The notes under the pieces are model-generated. The model was given only the letters and a program-made list of their open reading frames with translations. It did not search any database and had not been told where the DNA came from. Made by a program: the position numbers and the translations under genes. From PNAI01 sp964575715 (GTDB taxonomy: Bacteria > Pseudomonadota > Alphaproteobacteria > Rhizobiales > Xanthobacteraceae), in NCBI GenBank assembly GCA_964575715.1, contig CAZNSG010000353.1:1-25160 (forward strand): 25,160 bases of DNA. The letters run 5' to 3'. Positions within the stretch are counted from its first letter, which is position 1. Each line of letters opens with the position of its first letter. Shown here piece after piece: positions 7,029 through 13,227 of the stretch.

Positions 7029-7997
7029 ATGTCGAGATATATCGCCCTGATCGCGACCGCGGCAGCGCTGCTGGCCGCGCCGCAGACTTACGCCCAGCAG
7101 GACTATCCCAACAAGCCGATTAAAATCATCGTCTGCCTGCCGGCCGGCGGCGGCGTCGATACCGTGACGCGGATCATCGCCGACAAGCTGCCGCAAAAGC
7201 TGGGACAGTCGATCATCATCGAGAACAAGGGCGGCCAGGGCGGCAATATCGGCGCCGGGGAAGTCTGGCGTGCCGAGCCCGACGGCTACACGCTGCTGGC
7301 TTCGCAGCCCGCTCCGATCACGTCAAATGTAATTTTATACAAAACTTTGTCGTTCGATCCGACGACCTTCATGCCGGTCGCGATAATGACGGCAATTCCG
7401 AACACGCTGCTGGTACGGAAAGATTTTCCGGCAAAAACTGCCGTGGAGTTCATTGCCTACGTCAAAGCCAACCCCGGCAAAGTCACCTTTGCGTCGCAAG
7501 GCAACGGCACGACCTCGCACTTGACCGGCGTGATGTTCGACCGTGCGCTCGGCACGTCGATGAACCACGTGCCCTACCGCGGCACCGCGCCCGCGATGAA
7601 TGATCTGCTGGGCGGGCATGTGGACATATTTTTCAACGAGCTGGCGATCTCGATGGAGCAGCACAAGAGCGGCACGGCGAGAGTGCTTGCCGTCACCACC
7701 GAGAAGCGTTTGGCGGATCTGCCCGATATTCCGACTTTAAGTGAATCGGGCGTGCCGAACTTCATCTCCGATACCTGGAACGCGATTTCGGCGCCGCCCA
7801 AGACGCCGGCCCCGATCGTCGCCAGGCTCAACGCCGCCATCAACGACGTGCTGAAGATGCCGGAGATTGTGGCGCGCTTTAAGAACATGCATCTGCAAGG
7901 CGTGGGCGGCACGACGGCCGACATGGCCAAAATCGTCAAAGCCGATACCGAGCGCTGGGGCGCGGTGATCCGCGCGGCGGGATTGAAGGTGGAGTAA
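7029..7997 (+). CDS. TctC/Bug-type tripartite tricarboxylate binding protein
   Basis: 322 residues from ATG 7029, preceded by GAGGAC. A Sec signal peptide (MSRYIALIATAAALLAAPQTYAQQ) is followed by the family opening DYPNKPIKIIV and PAGGGVDTVTRIIADKLPQKLGQ. The central HVPYRGTAPAMNDLLGGHVD motif and C-terminal PAPIVARLNAAINDVL are typical. These are soluble periplasmic receptors for carboxylates and related compounds. It is only a distant relative of the three tandem paralogues at 12-15 kb, lacking their VGYDPRKDFAP block. A cysteine (VCLPAGGG) stands where the family usually has VPFPPGGG. It lies downstream of two hydroxylases, so an aromatic acid ligand is plausible. No membrane TctA/TctB partner is nearby. 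Confidence 0.92.
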   Translation: MSRYIALIATAAALLAAPQTYAQQDYPNKPIKIIVCLPAGGGVDTVTRIIADKLPQKLGQSIIIENKGGQGGNIGAGEVWRAEPDGYTLLASQPAPITSNVILYKTLSFDPTTFMPVAIMTAIPNTLLVRKDFPAKTAVEFIAYVKANPGKVTFASQGNGTTSHLTGVMFDRALGTSMNHVPYRGTAPAMNDLLGGHVDIFFNELAISMEQHKSGTARVLAVTTEKRLADLPDIPTLSESGVPNFISDTWNAISAPPKTPAPIVARLNAAINDVLKMPEIVARFKNMHLQGVGGTTADMAKIVKADTERWGAVIRAAGLKVE

Positions 7998-8006
7998 TTG
8001 CAGCCC

Positions 8007-8138
8007 GTAGCTCGGATGAGCGAAGCGACATCCGGGGTAATATGGGGAATGGTCAGCAAGTAGCCCACATGAGCGCAGCGATATGTGGGTGGGAAGAGCG
8101 AGGCGAGCCCCGGATTTCGCTTCGCTCATCCGGGCTAC
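8007..8138. repeat. REP cluster upstream of RAYT (type 2)
   Basis: Three hairpins carry a GTAG foot: GTAG then CGGATGAGCGAAGCGACATCCG (8013-8034), GTAG then CCCACATGAGCGCAGCGATATGTGGG in part (8060-8089), and an inverted copy ending ATCCGGGCTAC (8107-8138). The loops share GAGCGAAGCGA-like cores. GTAG beside an imperfect hairpin is the known substrate pattern of REP-associated tyrosine transposases. Confidence 0.85.
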
Positions 8139-8161
8139 GCTTACAGTAGTAATATGGATGA

Positions 8162-8698
8162 ATGGTCAGATACCGGCGCAATTTCGTTCCAGGTGGCACC
8201 TATTTCTTCACGGTGACGCTCGCGGATCGGGGTTCATCGGCGCTTGTCGATGAAATCGGAGCGCTGCGCGCGGCGTTTCGTGCCGCCCGGCGCGAACGGC
8301 CGTTCACGATCGATGCGGTTGTAATCCTGCCGGATCATTTGCACGCGATTTTTATCTTGCCGCCCGAGGATGCGGATTTCTCCGGCCGCTGGCGCCGGAT
8401 CAAGGGATATTTCAGCACCCGCTTGATCGCCGCCGGTACTGCCGACAACCGCCGCGCGAACGGGGATTTTGCGCTCTGGCAAAGGCGCTTCTGGGAGCAC
8501 ACTATCCGCAATGAAGATGATTTTGCACGGCACGTCGATTACATTCACCTCAACCCGGTCAAACATGGCTTGGTGTCGCGGGTGCGCGACTGGCCATACT
8601 CGTCTTTTCATTTGTACGTGCGGCAGGGAATGTTGCCCGACGATTGGGCGGGCGATGTCAAGGACGACGGTTCGCTCTACGGCGAACGCCGAAAATAA
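8162..8698 (+). CDS. REP-associated tyrosine transposase (RAYT)
   Basis: 178 residues. The HUH motif is DHLHAIF (His59, His61). The nucleophile is Tyr127 in the family block FWEHTIRNEDDFARHVDYIHLNPVKHG. The opening YRRNFVPGGTYFFTVTLADR is also typical. RAYTs are single-copy, Y1-type DNA strand transferases related to IS200/IS605 TnpA. They are thought to cut and spread REP palindromes and are not usually mobile themselves. Length and motifs are intact. GTAG-footed REP hairpins flank it on both sides in inverted orientation (8007-8138 and 8700-8825), which supports a dedicated substrate set. It may also act on the related GTAGG...CTAC elements at 10.5-10.75 and 18.9 kb, whose loops share GAGCGAAGCG. 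Confidence 0.93.
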   Translation: MVRYRRNFVPGGTYFFTVTLADRGSSALVDEIGALRAAFRAARRERPFTIDAVVILPDHLHAIFILPPEDADFSGRWRRIKGYFSTRLIAAGTADNRRANGDFALWQRRFWEHTIRNEDDFARHVDYIHLNPVKHGLVSRVRDWPYSSFHLYVRQGMLPDDWAGDVKDDGSLYGERRK

Positions 8699-8699
8699 T

Positions 8700-8825
8700 C
8701 CCGGATGTCGCTTTGCGTGGTGGCGCAATGGTTCGGGGACGAAGCCCGCATGAGCGCAGCGAAATGCGGGACCATGATTGCGAATTCATCATTTTCCCGG
8801 ATGTCGCTTCGCTCATCCGGGCTAC
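8700..8825. repeat. REP cluster downstream of RAYT (type 2)
   Basis: A degraded hairpin half (CCCGGATGTCGCTTTGCG, from 8700) is followed by GCCCGCATGAGCGCAGCG with ATGCGGG (8743-8770) and by CCCGGATGTCGCTTCGCTC with ATCCGGGCTAC (8796-8825). It is the mirror of the upstream cluster and sits between the RAYT stop and the convergent BNR gene stop. Confidence 0.85.
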
Positions 8826-8839
8826 ACTTATTTCGCTTG

Positions 8840-9940
8840 CTACGCGAACCGCACCGCATAGACCGGCGGCAGCGTGTGCGTGATGCCGACCCAGCTGTCG
8901 CCCTGGTCCTCGCTCACCCACAGGCCGCCGGTAGTCGAGCCGAAGGCGAGTCGCTCGCCGGCGCCGTCGATGGCCAGCGCGTGGCGGTAAACGACATCGT
9001 AGGCGTGCGATTGCGGCAGCCCCTTGGTCAAGACGTCGAAGCTCCTGGCGCCATCGCGGGTGCGCGAGACCACCAGCCGGCCGTCGCGCGGGATGCGCTT
9101 CTCGTCCTTGATTTCAGGCACGAACCACGCCGTGTCCGGCTCGCGCGGATGCACGACGACGGGGAAACCGAAGGTCGAGGGCTCAACGCCGGTAATCTCG
9201 GTAAAGGTTCGGCCTTCGTCGGAAGAGATGAAAATGCCATTGTGGTGCTGAACGTACATGCGCTGCGTGGATGAAGCGCTGTGCGCCAGACAATGCACGT
9301 CCTGGGCGATGGGATCGTTCGTCAACTCCGGCGGAACGTGATCGGCGCGCATGCCCTCGCCGCGCTGCGTCCAGCTCGCGCCGCAATCCTCGGTGAACCA
9401 GATGCCGCCGGTCGAGACCGCAATCCACACCCGCCTTGAATTGCGCGGGTCGACCAGGATCGAGTGAATGCCGGGCAAGTCGGCGCCGCCGCCCATCCAC
9501 ATTTTGCGTTTGGGATGATCCCACAGCGCGCGGATCATTTCCCAGCTCGCGCCGCGATCGGCCGAGCGGAACAGGCCGCCCGGCTGGGTGCCGCACCAGA
9601 TCACGTCCGGCTCGTCTGCGCCGCCGGCGGCGAGCGCCCAGATGCGCGCCGTGCTCCAGGCCAGCGGACGGCCCCACATGTCGTTTTCTTCCAGCCCCTC
9701 GGGCTTGGGCGGGTAGGCCGGCGCCGCGATCTCCTCCCATCCCGCAGCCGTCGAGCGATGCAGCTTGACGCCGAAGTGGCCATGATCGAGCGCCGCATAG
9801 TGGCGGCCGTCGCGCGGGTCGGTCAGCGTCAAGGTGACGTTGTCGCCGAGGAAGTCGGCGCGATCGATGTCCCATTTGCCGCGCTTGCGCACGACCCAAA
9901 ACAGCCCCTTGCGGGTTGAGATCAGCAGCGTGTCGCTCAT
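8840..9940 (-). CDS. BNR/sialidase-like beta-propeller protein
   Basis: 366 residues from ATG 9940 (MSDTLLISTRKGLF), which follows an AGGAGG ribosome site. A 66-residue upstream extension of the open frame falls in a repeat and is not credible. Several Asp-boxes (S/T-x-D-x-G-x-S/T-W/F) are visible: SADRGASWE, TEDCGASWT, SSDEGRTFT and SEDQGDSWV, spaced as in a beta-propeller. There is no signal peptide, so it is probably cytoplasmic. The arginine triad and catalytic residues of true sialidases are not evident, so enzymatic hydrolysis is doubtful. It lies in the same direction as, and downstream of, a MoaD/ThiS-like gene, 275 bp apart, with a large inverted repeat in the gap. Function unknown. 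Confidence 0.8.
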   Translation of the reverse strand: MSDTLLISTRKGLFWVVRKRGKWDIDRADFLGDNVTLTLTDPRDGRHYAALDHGHFGVKLHRSTAAGWEEIAAPAYPPKPEGLEENDMWGRPLAWSTARIWALAAGGADEPDVIWCGTQPGGLFRSADRGASWEMIRALWDHPKRKMWMGGGADLPGIHSILVDPRNSRRVWIAVSTGGIWFTEDCGASWTQRGEGMRADHVPPELTNDPIAQDVHCLAHSASSTQRMYVQHHNGIFISSDEGRTFTEITGVEPSTFGFPVVVHPREPDTAWFVPEIKDEKRIPRDGRLVVSRTRDGARSFDVLTKGLPQSHAYDVVYRHALAIDGAGERLAFGSTTGGLWVSEDQGDSWVGITHTLPPVYAVRFA

Positions 9941-10099
9941 GCTTAGCCTCCTACCTAGAGCGTGATCGTCTTGACTGGAAACACGTTTCCCGGGCGCGGC
10001 GCAGCGCACGCAGACAAGTTTACGCAGTCTGCGCAAGCTTGACTGCGTTGTGAAGCGGAGCGGTGCGCCGCAGACCCGGGATCGATCCAGTCTGTGGCG

Positions 10100-10187
10100 G
10101 TCCCGGATGCGGTGCAGCGTTTCGCCATAGCGCGTCAAAGACGCGCGTAATCGCGCTTATGGCTTCACGCTGCACCGCATCCGGGAC
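10100..10187. repeat. 21-bp inverted repeat with module N in its loop
   Basis: The stem halves 10100-10120 (GTCCCGGATGCGGTGCAGCG plus T) and 10167-10187 are perfect reverse complements. The loop is TTC, then a 40-bp palindromic module (10124-10163), then TTC. It lies between the MoaD-like and BNR genes and could form a very stable hairpin in their shared transcript. Confidence 0.9.
10124..10163 (-). repeat. module N, copy 1
   Basis: A 40-bp imperfect palindrome bounded by GCCATA and TATGGC. Its reverse complement matches 10517-10556 at 37 of 40 positions. The two copies flank the MoaD-like gene in inverted orientation. Confidence 0.9.
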
Positions 10188-10215
10188 AAGTGATTCAATT
10201 CCGAACAATCATGCA

Positions 10216-10485
10216 CTAACCTCCCGATAGAGCCTGGAAGACGCGGATGGTGCTGCTCTCGCCCACCGGATCGGACAAGCGCACGCGGTCGCGAATGGCG
10301 TGGCCATCGACAAAGATCGTCATGTGGCGGCGGAGCGCTGCCTGGTCGTCGAGCACATAGGAGCGCGCCTGGGGATTGCCGGCGAAAACGTTGTCGAGCA
10401 CTTCGCGCACGCTGCGGCCCGCGGCTTCGGTCTCCGGACAGACCACGTGGCGCTGAATGTTGGCGGTGAAGAAAACTTTCGGCAA
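10216..10485 (-). CDS. MoaD/ThiS-like small protein
   Basis: 89 residues ending in Gly-Gly, the C-terminus that ubiquitin-like sulfur carriers MoaD and ThiS use for adenylation and thiocarboxylation. The body fits a beta-grasp fold: an N-terminal strand (KVFFTANIQRHV), a helix (SVREVLDNVFAGNP), then FVDGHAIRDRVRLSDPVGESSTIRVFQALSGG, close to the usual VNGE..L...L.dGDeV.i.PpvaGG. The start is TTG at 10485, eight bases after GGGAG; no in-frame ATG fits. It is followed by the BNR-protein gene in the same direction. No MoeB/ThiF-type activator is in the window. The role may be sulfur transfer or protein conjugation. Confidence 0.8.
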   Translation of the reverse strand: MPKVFFTANIQRHVVCPETEAAGRSVREVLDNVFAGNPQARSYVLDDQAALRRHMTIFVDGHAIRDRVRLSDPVGESSTIRVFQALSGG

Positions 10486-10505
10486 TTATTCTGCTCCCAT
10501 GACCA

Positions 10506-10615
10506 GGATGGGTTGAGCCATAAGCGCGCCTACGCGCGTCTTCGACGCGCTATGGCGAAACCCATCGCGATTGATATAACAAATGGTGGGTTTCGCTCCG
10601 CTCAACCCACCCTAC
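10506..10615. repeat. type-5 GTAGG/CTAC element, copy 2, with module N in its loop
   Basis: It begins GGATGGGTTGAGC and continues, after the 10517-10556 module, with GCGAAACCCATC. It ends with GTGGGTTTCGCTCCGCTC and AACCCACCCTAC. The sister hairpin at 10711-10747 has GAGCGAAGCG where the module is inserted here. Confidence 0.8.
10517..10556 (+). repeat. module N, copy 2
   Basis: A 40-bp palindromic module bounded by GCCATAAGCGCG and GCGCTATGGC, inserted in the tip of a GATGGGTT...AACCCATC hairpin. It is the inverted relative of 10124-10163. Confidence 0.9.
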
Positions 10616-10627
10616 GTGCTACATTTT

Positions 10628-10665
10628 CTCTATGCATCCAACGCGCCGCCGCGGCCGGTTCCTAG
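10628..10665 (-). repeat. duplicate of the 3' end of the TPP-decarboxylase subunit gene
   Basis: These 38 bp repeat 10759-10796, the last codons and stop of the neighbouring gene (encoding GTGRGGALDA then TAG), with a few substitutions. The two copies are separated by the 82-bp element at 10669-10750. Confidence 0.9.
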
Positions 10666-10668
10666 CCC

Positions 10669-10750
10669 GTAGCGTGGGTTGAGCGAAGCGAAACCCACGA
10701 TGTATGTTCCAACGATCACGATGGGTTTCGCTTCGCTCAACCCATCCTAC
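10669..10750. repeat. type-5 GTAGG/CTAC element, copy 1
   Basis: On the minus strand it starts GTAGGATGGGTTGAGCGAAG and ends CTCAACCCACGCTAC. Two hairpins (GGGTT...AACCC) with GAGCGAAGCG loops face each other around a spacer of about 20 bp. It resembles a REP doublet (BIME/REPIN-like). Confidence 0.85.
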
Positions 10751-10760
10751 ACACTACACT

Positions 10761-11399
10761 CTATGCATCCAGCGCGCCGCCGCGGCCGGTGCCGAGACCT
10801 TTCATGAAGCGGTTGCGGATCAGCGCCGGGTCGCGGATGGTTTTGCCGATGCCGGGCTGATCGTCGATTTTTACGGCAAGCAAAATCGGCCCACCGGTTT
10901 CGAACCGGCGATCGAGCAATTCCTCGAAATGTTTTTCGTCGCGCACCCAAAAACTGTTGGCGATGCCGGAGCCGCGCGCCACCGCCACGATGTCGGTGAC
11001 GGCGCCGGTCGCGGTCGCCTGCTTGCCGGTGATCTGATAGATGCCGTTGTCCCAGATCACGATGGTGAGGTTGCGCGGGGCCACCATGGCGATGGTCGCG
11101 AGGCAGCCAAGCGCCATCAGGATCGAGCCGTCGCCTTCGAGCGCGATCACGCCGCGCTCTCGTTGCGCGAGCGCGACACCGAGCGCGATCGGGCAGGCCA
11201 GCCCCATGCTGCCGAGCATGTAGAAATTCTGCGGCCGGTGGCCGGCGGCGAACAGATCGAAATTGGCGTTGCCGATGCCGGCGACCACGGCTTCGTCGTG
11301 CTTGAGCTTTGCCACCAGGCGCTTGGTCAAGTCGGCGCGGTTGAGTACCTTGAGGTCCACGCGCTCGCCAGATTCTGAAGAGGATTTTGCCGCAGCCAT
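10761..11399 (-). CDS. TPP-dependent decarboxylase, catalytic-domain subunit (sulfopyruvate/phosphonopyruvate decarboxylase-like)
   Basis: 212 residues from ATG 11399, which follows AAGGAGAAATT; the frame is open eight codons further but without a better start. The thiamine-diphosphate motif begins at GDGS (residues 89-92) and ends at WDNGIY (about 116-121), with GSMGLACPIALGVALA before it, as in C-terminal PP domains of the acetolactate-synthase family. The protein is this domain alone, and the PYR domain is encoded by the next gene upstream (11578-12108). Such split two-subunit enzymes include sulfopyruvate decarboxylase ComDE; the real substrate here is probably another 2-oxo acid. Its 3' end is partly duplicated downstream, beyond a repeat. 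Confidence 0.85.
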   Translation of the reverse strand: MAAAKSSSESGERVDLKVLNRADLTKRLVAKLKHDEAVVAGIGNANFDLFAAGHRPQNFYMLGSMGLACPIALGVALAQRERGVIALEGDGSILMALGCLATIAMVAPRNLTIVIWDNGIYQITGKQATATGAVTDIVAVARGSGIANSFWVRDEKHFEELLDRRFETGGPILLAVKIDDQPGIGKTIRDPALIRNRFMKGLGTGRGGALDA

Positions 11400-11433
11400 A
11401 ATTTCTCCTTTGCCATACCGCAAATTTTAACTG

Positions 11434-11549
11434 GTCATTCCGGGGCGCGCCGAAGGCGCGAGCCCGGAATCCATAATCCCGGTCTAGCTGTAACCATTAG
11501 CACTGGGGTTATGGATTCCGGATCGCCGCTTCGCGGCGTCCGGAATGAC
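11434..11549. repeat. type-1 palindromic repeat, copy C
   Basis: A compact reference copy between the two decarboxylase subunit genes. Left hairpin GGGGCGCGCC-GAA-GGCGCGAGCCC, spacer CATAATCCC...GGGGTTATGG, right hairpin CGCCGC-TTC-GCGGCG, and ends GTCATTCCGG / CCGGAATGAC. It has simple GAA and TTC loops where copies B and D carry a 61-63-bp module. Confidence 0.92.
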
Positions 11550-11577
11550 GATGGAGAGTCTTTCATCCAACATCGTG

Positions 11578-12108
11578 TTAGCCGTTCGCCAATTTCGCTT
11601 GGCCCGCCGGATTGCCGCCGGTCAACAACGGCGACAGGATCAAGGCCACCGGCGCCTGGGTCGTGATCGCCTGCTTGATCGAGCGATCCACAATAAACGG
11701 CATGGTGGCTTCGTCGGTGAGCGTGTGGTGCGTGATGGCGAGCGAGTCGAGCACCGGCCGCATGGTGCGCGCCACGAGAGCTTGCCCGATGTTGAATTCT
11801 CCCATTGTGCCGCGCTCCGACACCACCATGATGGCCGGAATCTGCGAGGGCACGATCAGCGAGGCGAGCGCGTTGGCAAGCAGCGCAAATCCGCTGGTCT
11901 GCATGAGCACGACGCCCTTTAAGCCCCCCATCCAGGCGCCGGCCAGGATGCCGATGGCCTCGTCCTCGCGGGTGGCGCCGACGGATACAAAGTAATTATC
12001 GCTAGTTATCCCCTGGATGAGCGGGGTGAGCACGTTGTCGGGCACATAGGTGGCGAGCCGCACATCGTTGTCTTTGAGCGCAGCGAGTAGGGATTTGGAC
12101 CAAGTCAT
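11578..12108 (-). CDS. TPP-dependent decarboxylase, PYR-domain subunit
   Basis: 176 residues, the size of a lone N-terminal thiamine-binding (PYR) domain. The block VGATREDEAIGILAGAWMGG includes the glutamate (Glu48 or Glu50) that activates the cofactor aminopyrimidine in this superfamily, followed by GVVLMQTSGFALLANALASLIVPSQIPAIMVVSERG. It pairs with the PP-domain gene at 10761-11399 to build one active site. The 178-bp gap between them is filled mostly by a type-1 repeat. The start region carries a 17-bp tandem duplication (12104-12120 and 12121-12137) that creates a second, out-of-frame ATG. That ATG opens a six-codon frame whose stop overlaps the true start as ATGA. No ribosome site is visible. 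Divergent from the TctC genes. Confidence 0.85.
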   Translation of the reverse strand: MTWSKSLLAALKDNDVRLATYVPDNVLTPLIQGITSDNYFVSVGATREDEAIGILAGAWMGGLKGVVLMQTSGFALLANALASLIVPSQIPAIMVVSERGTMGEFNIGQALVARTMRPVLDSLAITHHTLTDEATMPFIVDRSIKQAITTQAPVALILSPLLTGGNPAGQAKLANG

Positions 12109-12149
12109 GGGTTTAAAAGGGTCATGGGCTTAAAGGGCTCCCGCAATCG

Positions 12150-12165
12150 GATAGATTTATCTATC
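12150..12165. promoter_or_regulatory. candidate operator palindrome in divergent promoter region
   Basis: GATAGATTTATCTATC is a perfect 7-bp inverted repeat with a 2-bp centre. It lies in the 146-bp gap between the divergent decarboxylase and TctC genes, and is AT-rich in a GC-rich setting. Size and placement suit a dimeric regulator site (GntR-like, for example). No regulator gene is next to it. Confidence 0.45.
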
Positions 12166-12254
12166 ATGCCGGATGGGCGACAGTAACAGGGGCGCCGGAG
12201 AGATAAAGACGCCCTCCATTGGCAGGCGTCACGGTATAAAAAGTGGAGAACGTC

Positions 12255-13226
12255 ATGATGAGGAGCTGGAAGAGCCTTTTGGCGCTGGCCGCACTGGCCT
12301 TGTTGAGCATACCGGCAAGCGCGCAGGACTACCCCAATCGGCCGATCACGCTGGTCGTGCCGTTCCCGCCCGGCGGCAGCACCACCATCGTTGCGCGCAC
12401 CATTAGCGATAAACTTGCCGAACTGCTCGGCCAGCAGATCATTATCGACAATCGCGGCGGCGCCGGCGGCACGATCGGAACGCGCGCGGTGGCCAAGGCC
12501 GAACCCGACGGCTACACGCTGCTGCTCGGCTATACCGGAACGCTCGCCATCGGCCCGAACCTCTATGCCAATGTCGGCTACGACCCGCGCAAGGATTTCG
12601 CGCCCATCGGACGCATCGGTACGGCGCCCAATACCTTGGTGGTGCATCCCTCGTTCCCGGCCAAGTCGGTCGCCGAGCTCGTGGCCTACGCCAAAGCTAA
12701 TCCGGGCAAAGTCAATTTCGGCTCCGCCGGAGTCGGCACCGTGAGCCATGTCTGCGGGGAATATTTCGCGACCGCCGCCGGCATCAAGCTGGTGCATGTT
12801 CCCTACAAGGGCACCGGACCAGCGCTGACCGATCTCATCGGCGGACATATTACCGTGGCGTTTGCTCCCCTCCCCGCCACCTATTCCAACGCCAAGAGCG
12901 GCAACATGCGCATGCTGGCGGTGACAAGCGCCGTGCGCTCGGCGCTCGCGCCCGAAGTGCCGACCATCGCGGAACAAGGCGTGCCGGGCTTCGAGGCGGT
13001 GCTGCGCTATGGCCTCGTTGCACCGGCCGGCACGCCGGCGCCGATCATCGAAAAGCTCAACAAGGCGCTCAACGCCGCGCTTGCCAGCGACGAAATTCGC
13101 AAACGCCTTGCGCTGGAAGGCGCCGAGCCGCTGTCCGGAACGCCCGCTGCGTACGCCGCCGACATCGACCGGGAAGAGACGCAATGGGCCAAGGTGGTCA
13201 AGGCCTCCGGTGCTAAGGAGAATTGA
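12255..13226 (+). CDS. TctC/Bug-type binding protein, tandem paralogue 1
   Basis: 323 residues from ATG 12255, placed after GGAGA; an upstream GTG at 12243 would overlap that site. The signal peptide MMRSWKSLLALAALALLSIPASAQ is followed by DYPNRPITLVVPFPPGGSTTIVARTISDKLAELLGQ. Seen further on: ANVGYDPRKDFAPIG, VHVPYKGTGPALTDLIGGHI and YGLVAPAGTPAPIIEKLNKAL. Periplasmic receptor of the tripartite tricarboxylate transporter family. It ends one base before the next paralogue's start, so the three form one transcription unit. Divergence from the decarboxylase subunits across a shared promoter region suggests a common 2-oxo or carboxylic acid theme. Confidence 0.93.
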   Translation: MMRSWKSLLALAALALLSIPASAQDYPNRPITLVVPFPPGGSTTIVARTISDKLAELLGQQIIIDNRGGAGGTIGTRAVAKAEPDGYTLLLGYTGTLAIGPNLYANVGYDPRKDFAPIGRIGTAPNTLVVHPSFPAKSVAELVAYAKANPGKVNFGSAGVGTVSHVCGEYFATAAGIKLVHVPYKGTGPALTDLIGGHITVAFAPLPATYSNAKSGNMRMLAVTSAVRSALAPEVPTIAEQGVPGFEAVLRYGLVAPAGTPAPIIEKLNKALNAALASDEIRKRLALEGAEPLSGTPAAYAADIDREETQWAKVVKASGAKEN

Positions 13227-13227
13227 G

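Noticed and set aside
8840..9940. True sialidase
   Set aside because: Only Asp-box repeats are visible; the catalytic residues and a secretion signal are not evident.
9940..10138. 66-codon N-terminal extension of the BNR protein
   Set aside because: It lies in the inverted-repeat region, and the ATG at 9940 has an AGGAGG site and a family-like start.
10704..11378. Plus-strand frame opposite the decarboxylase subunit
   Set aside because: The minus strand encodes a clear TPP-binding protein, and the plus frame starts inside repeats.
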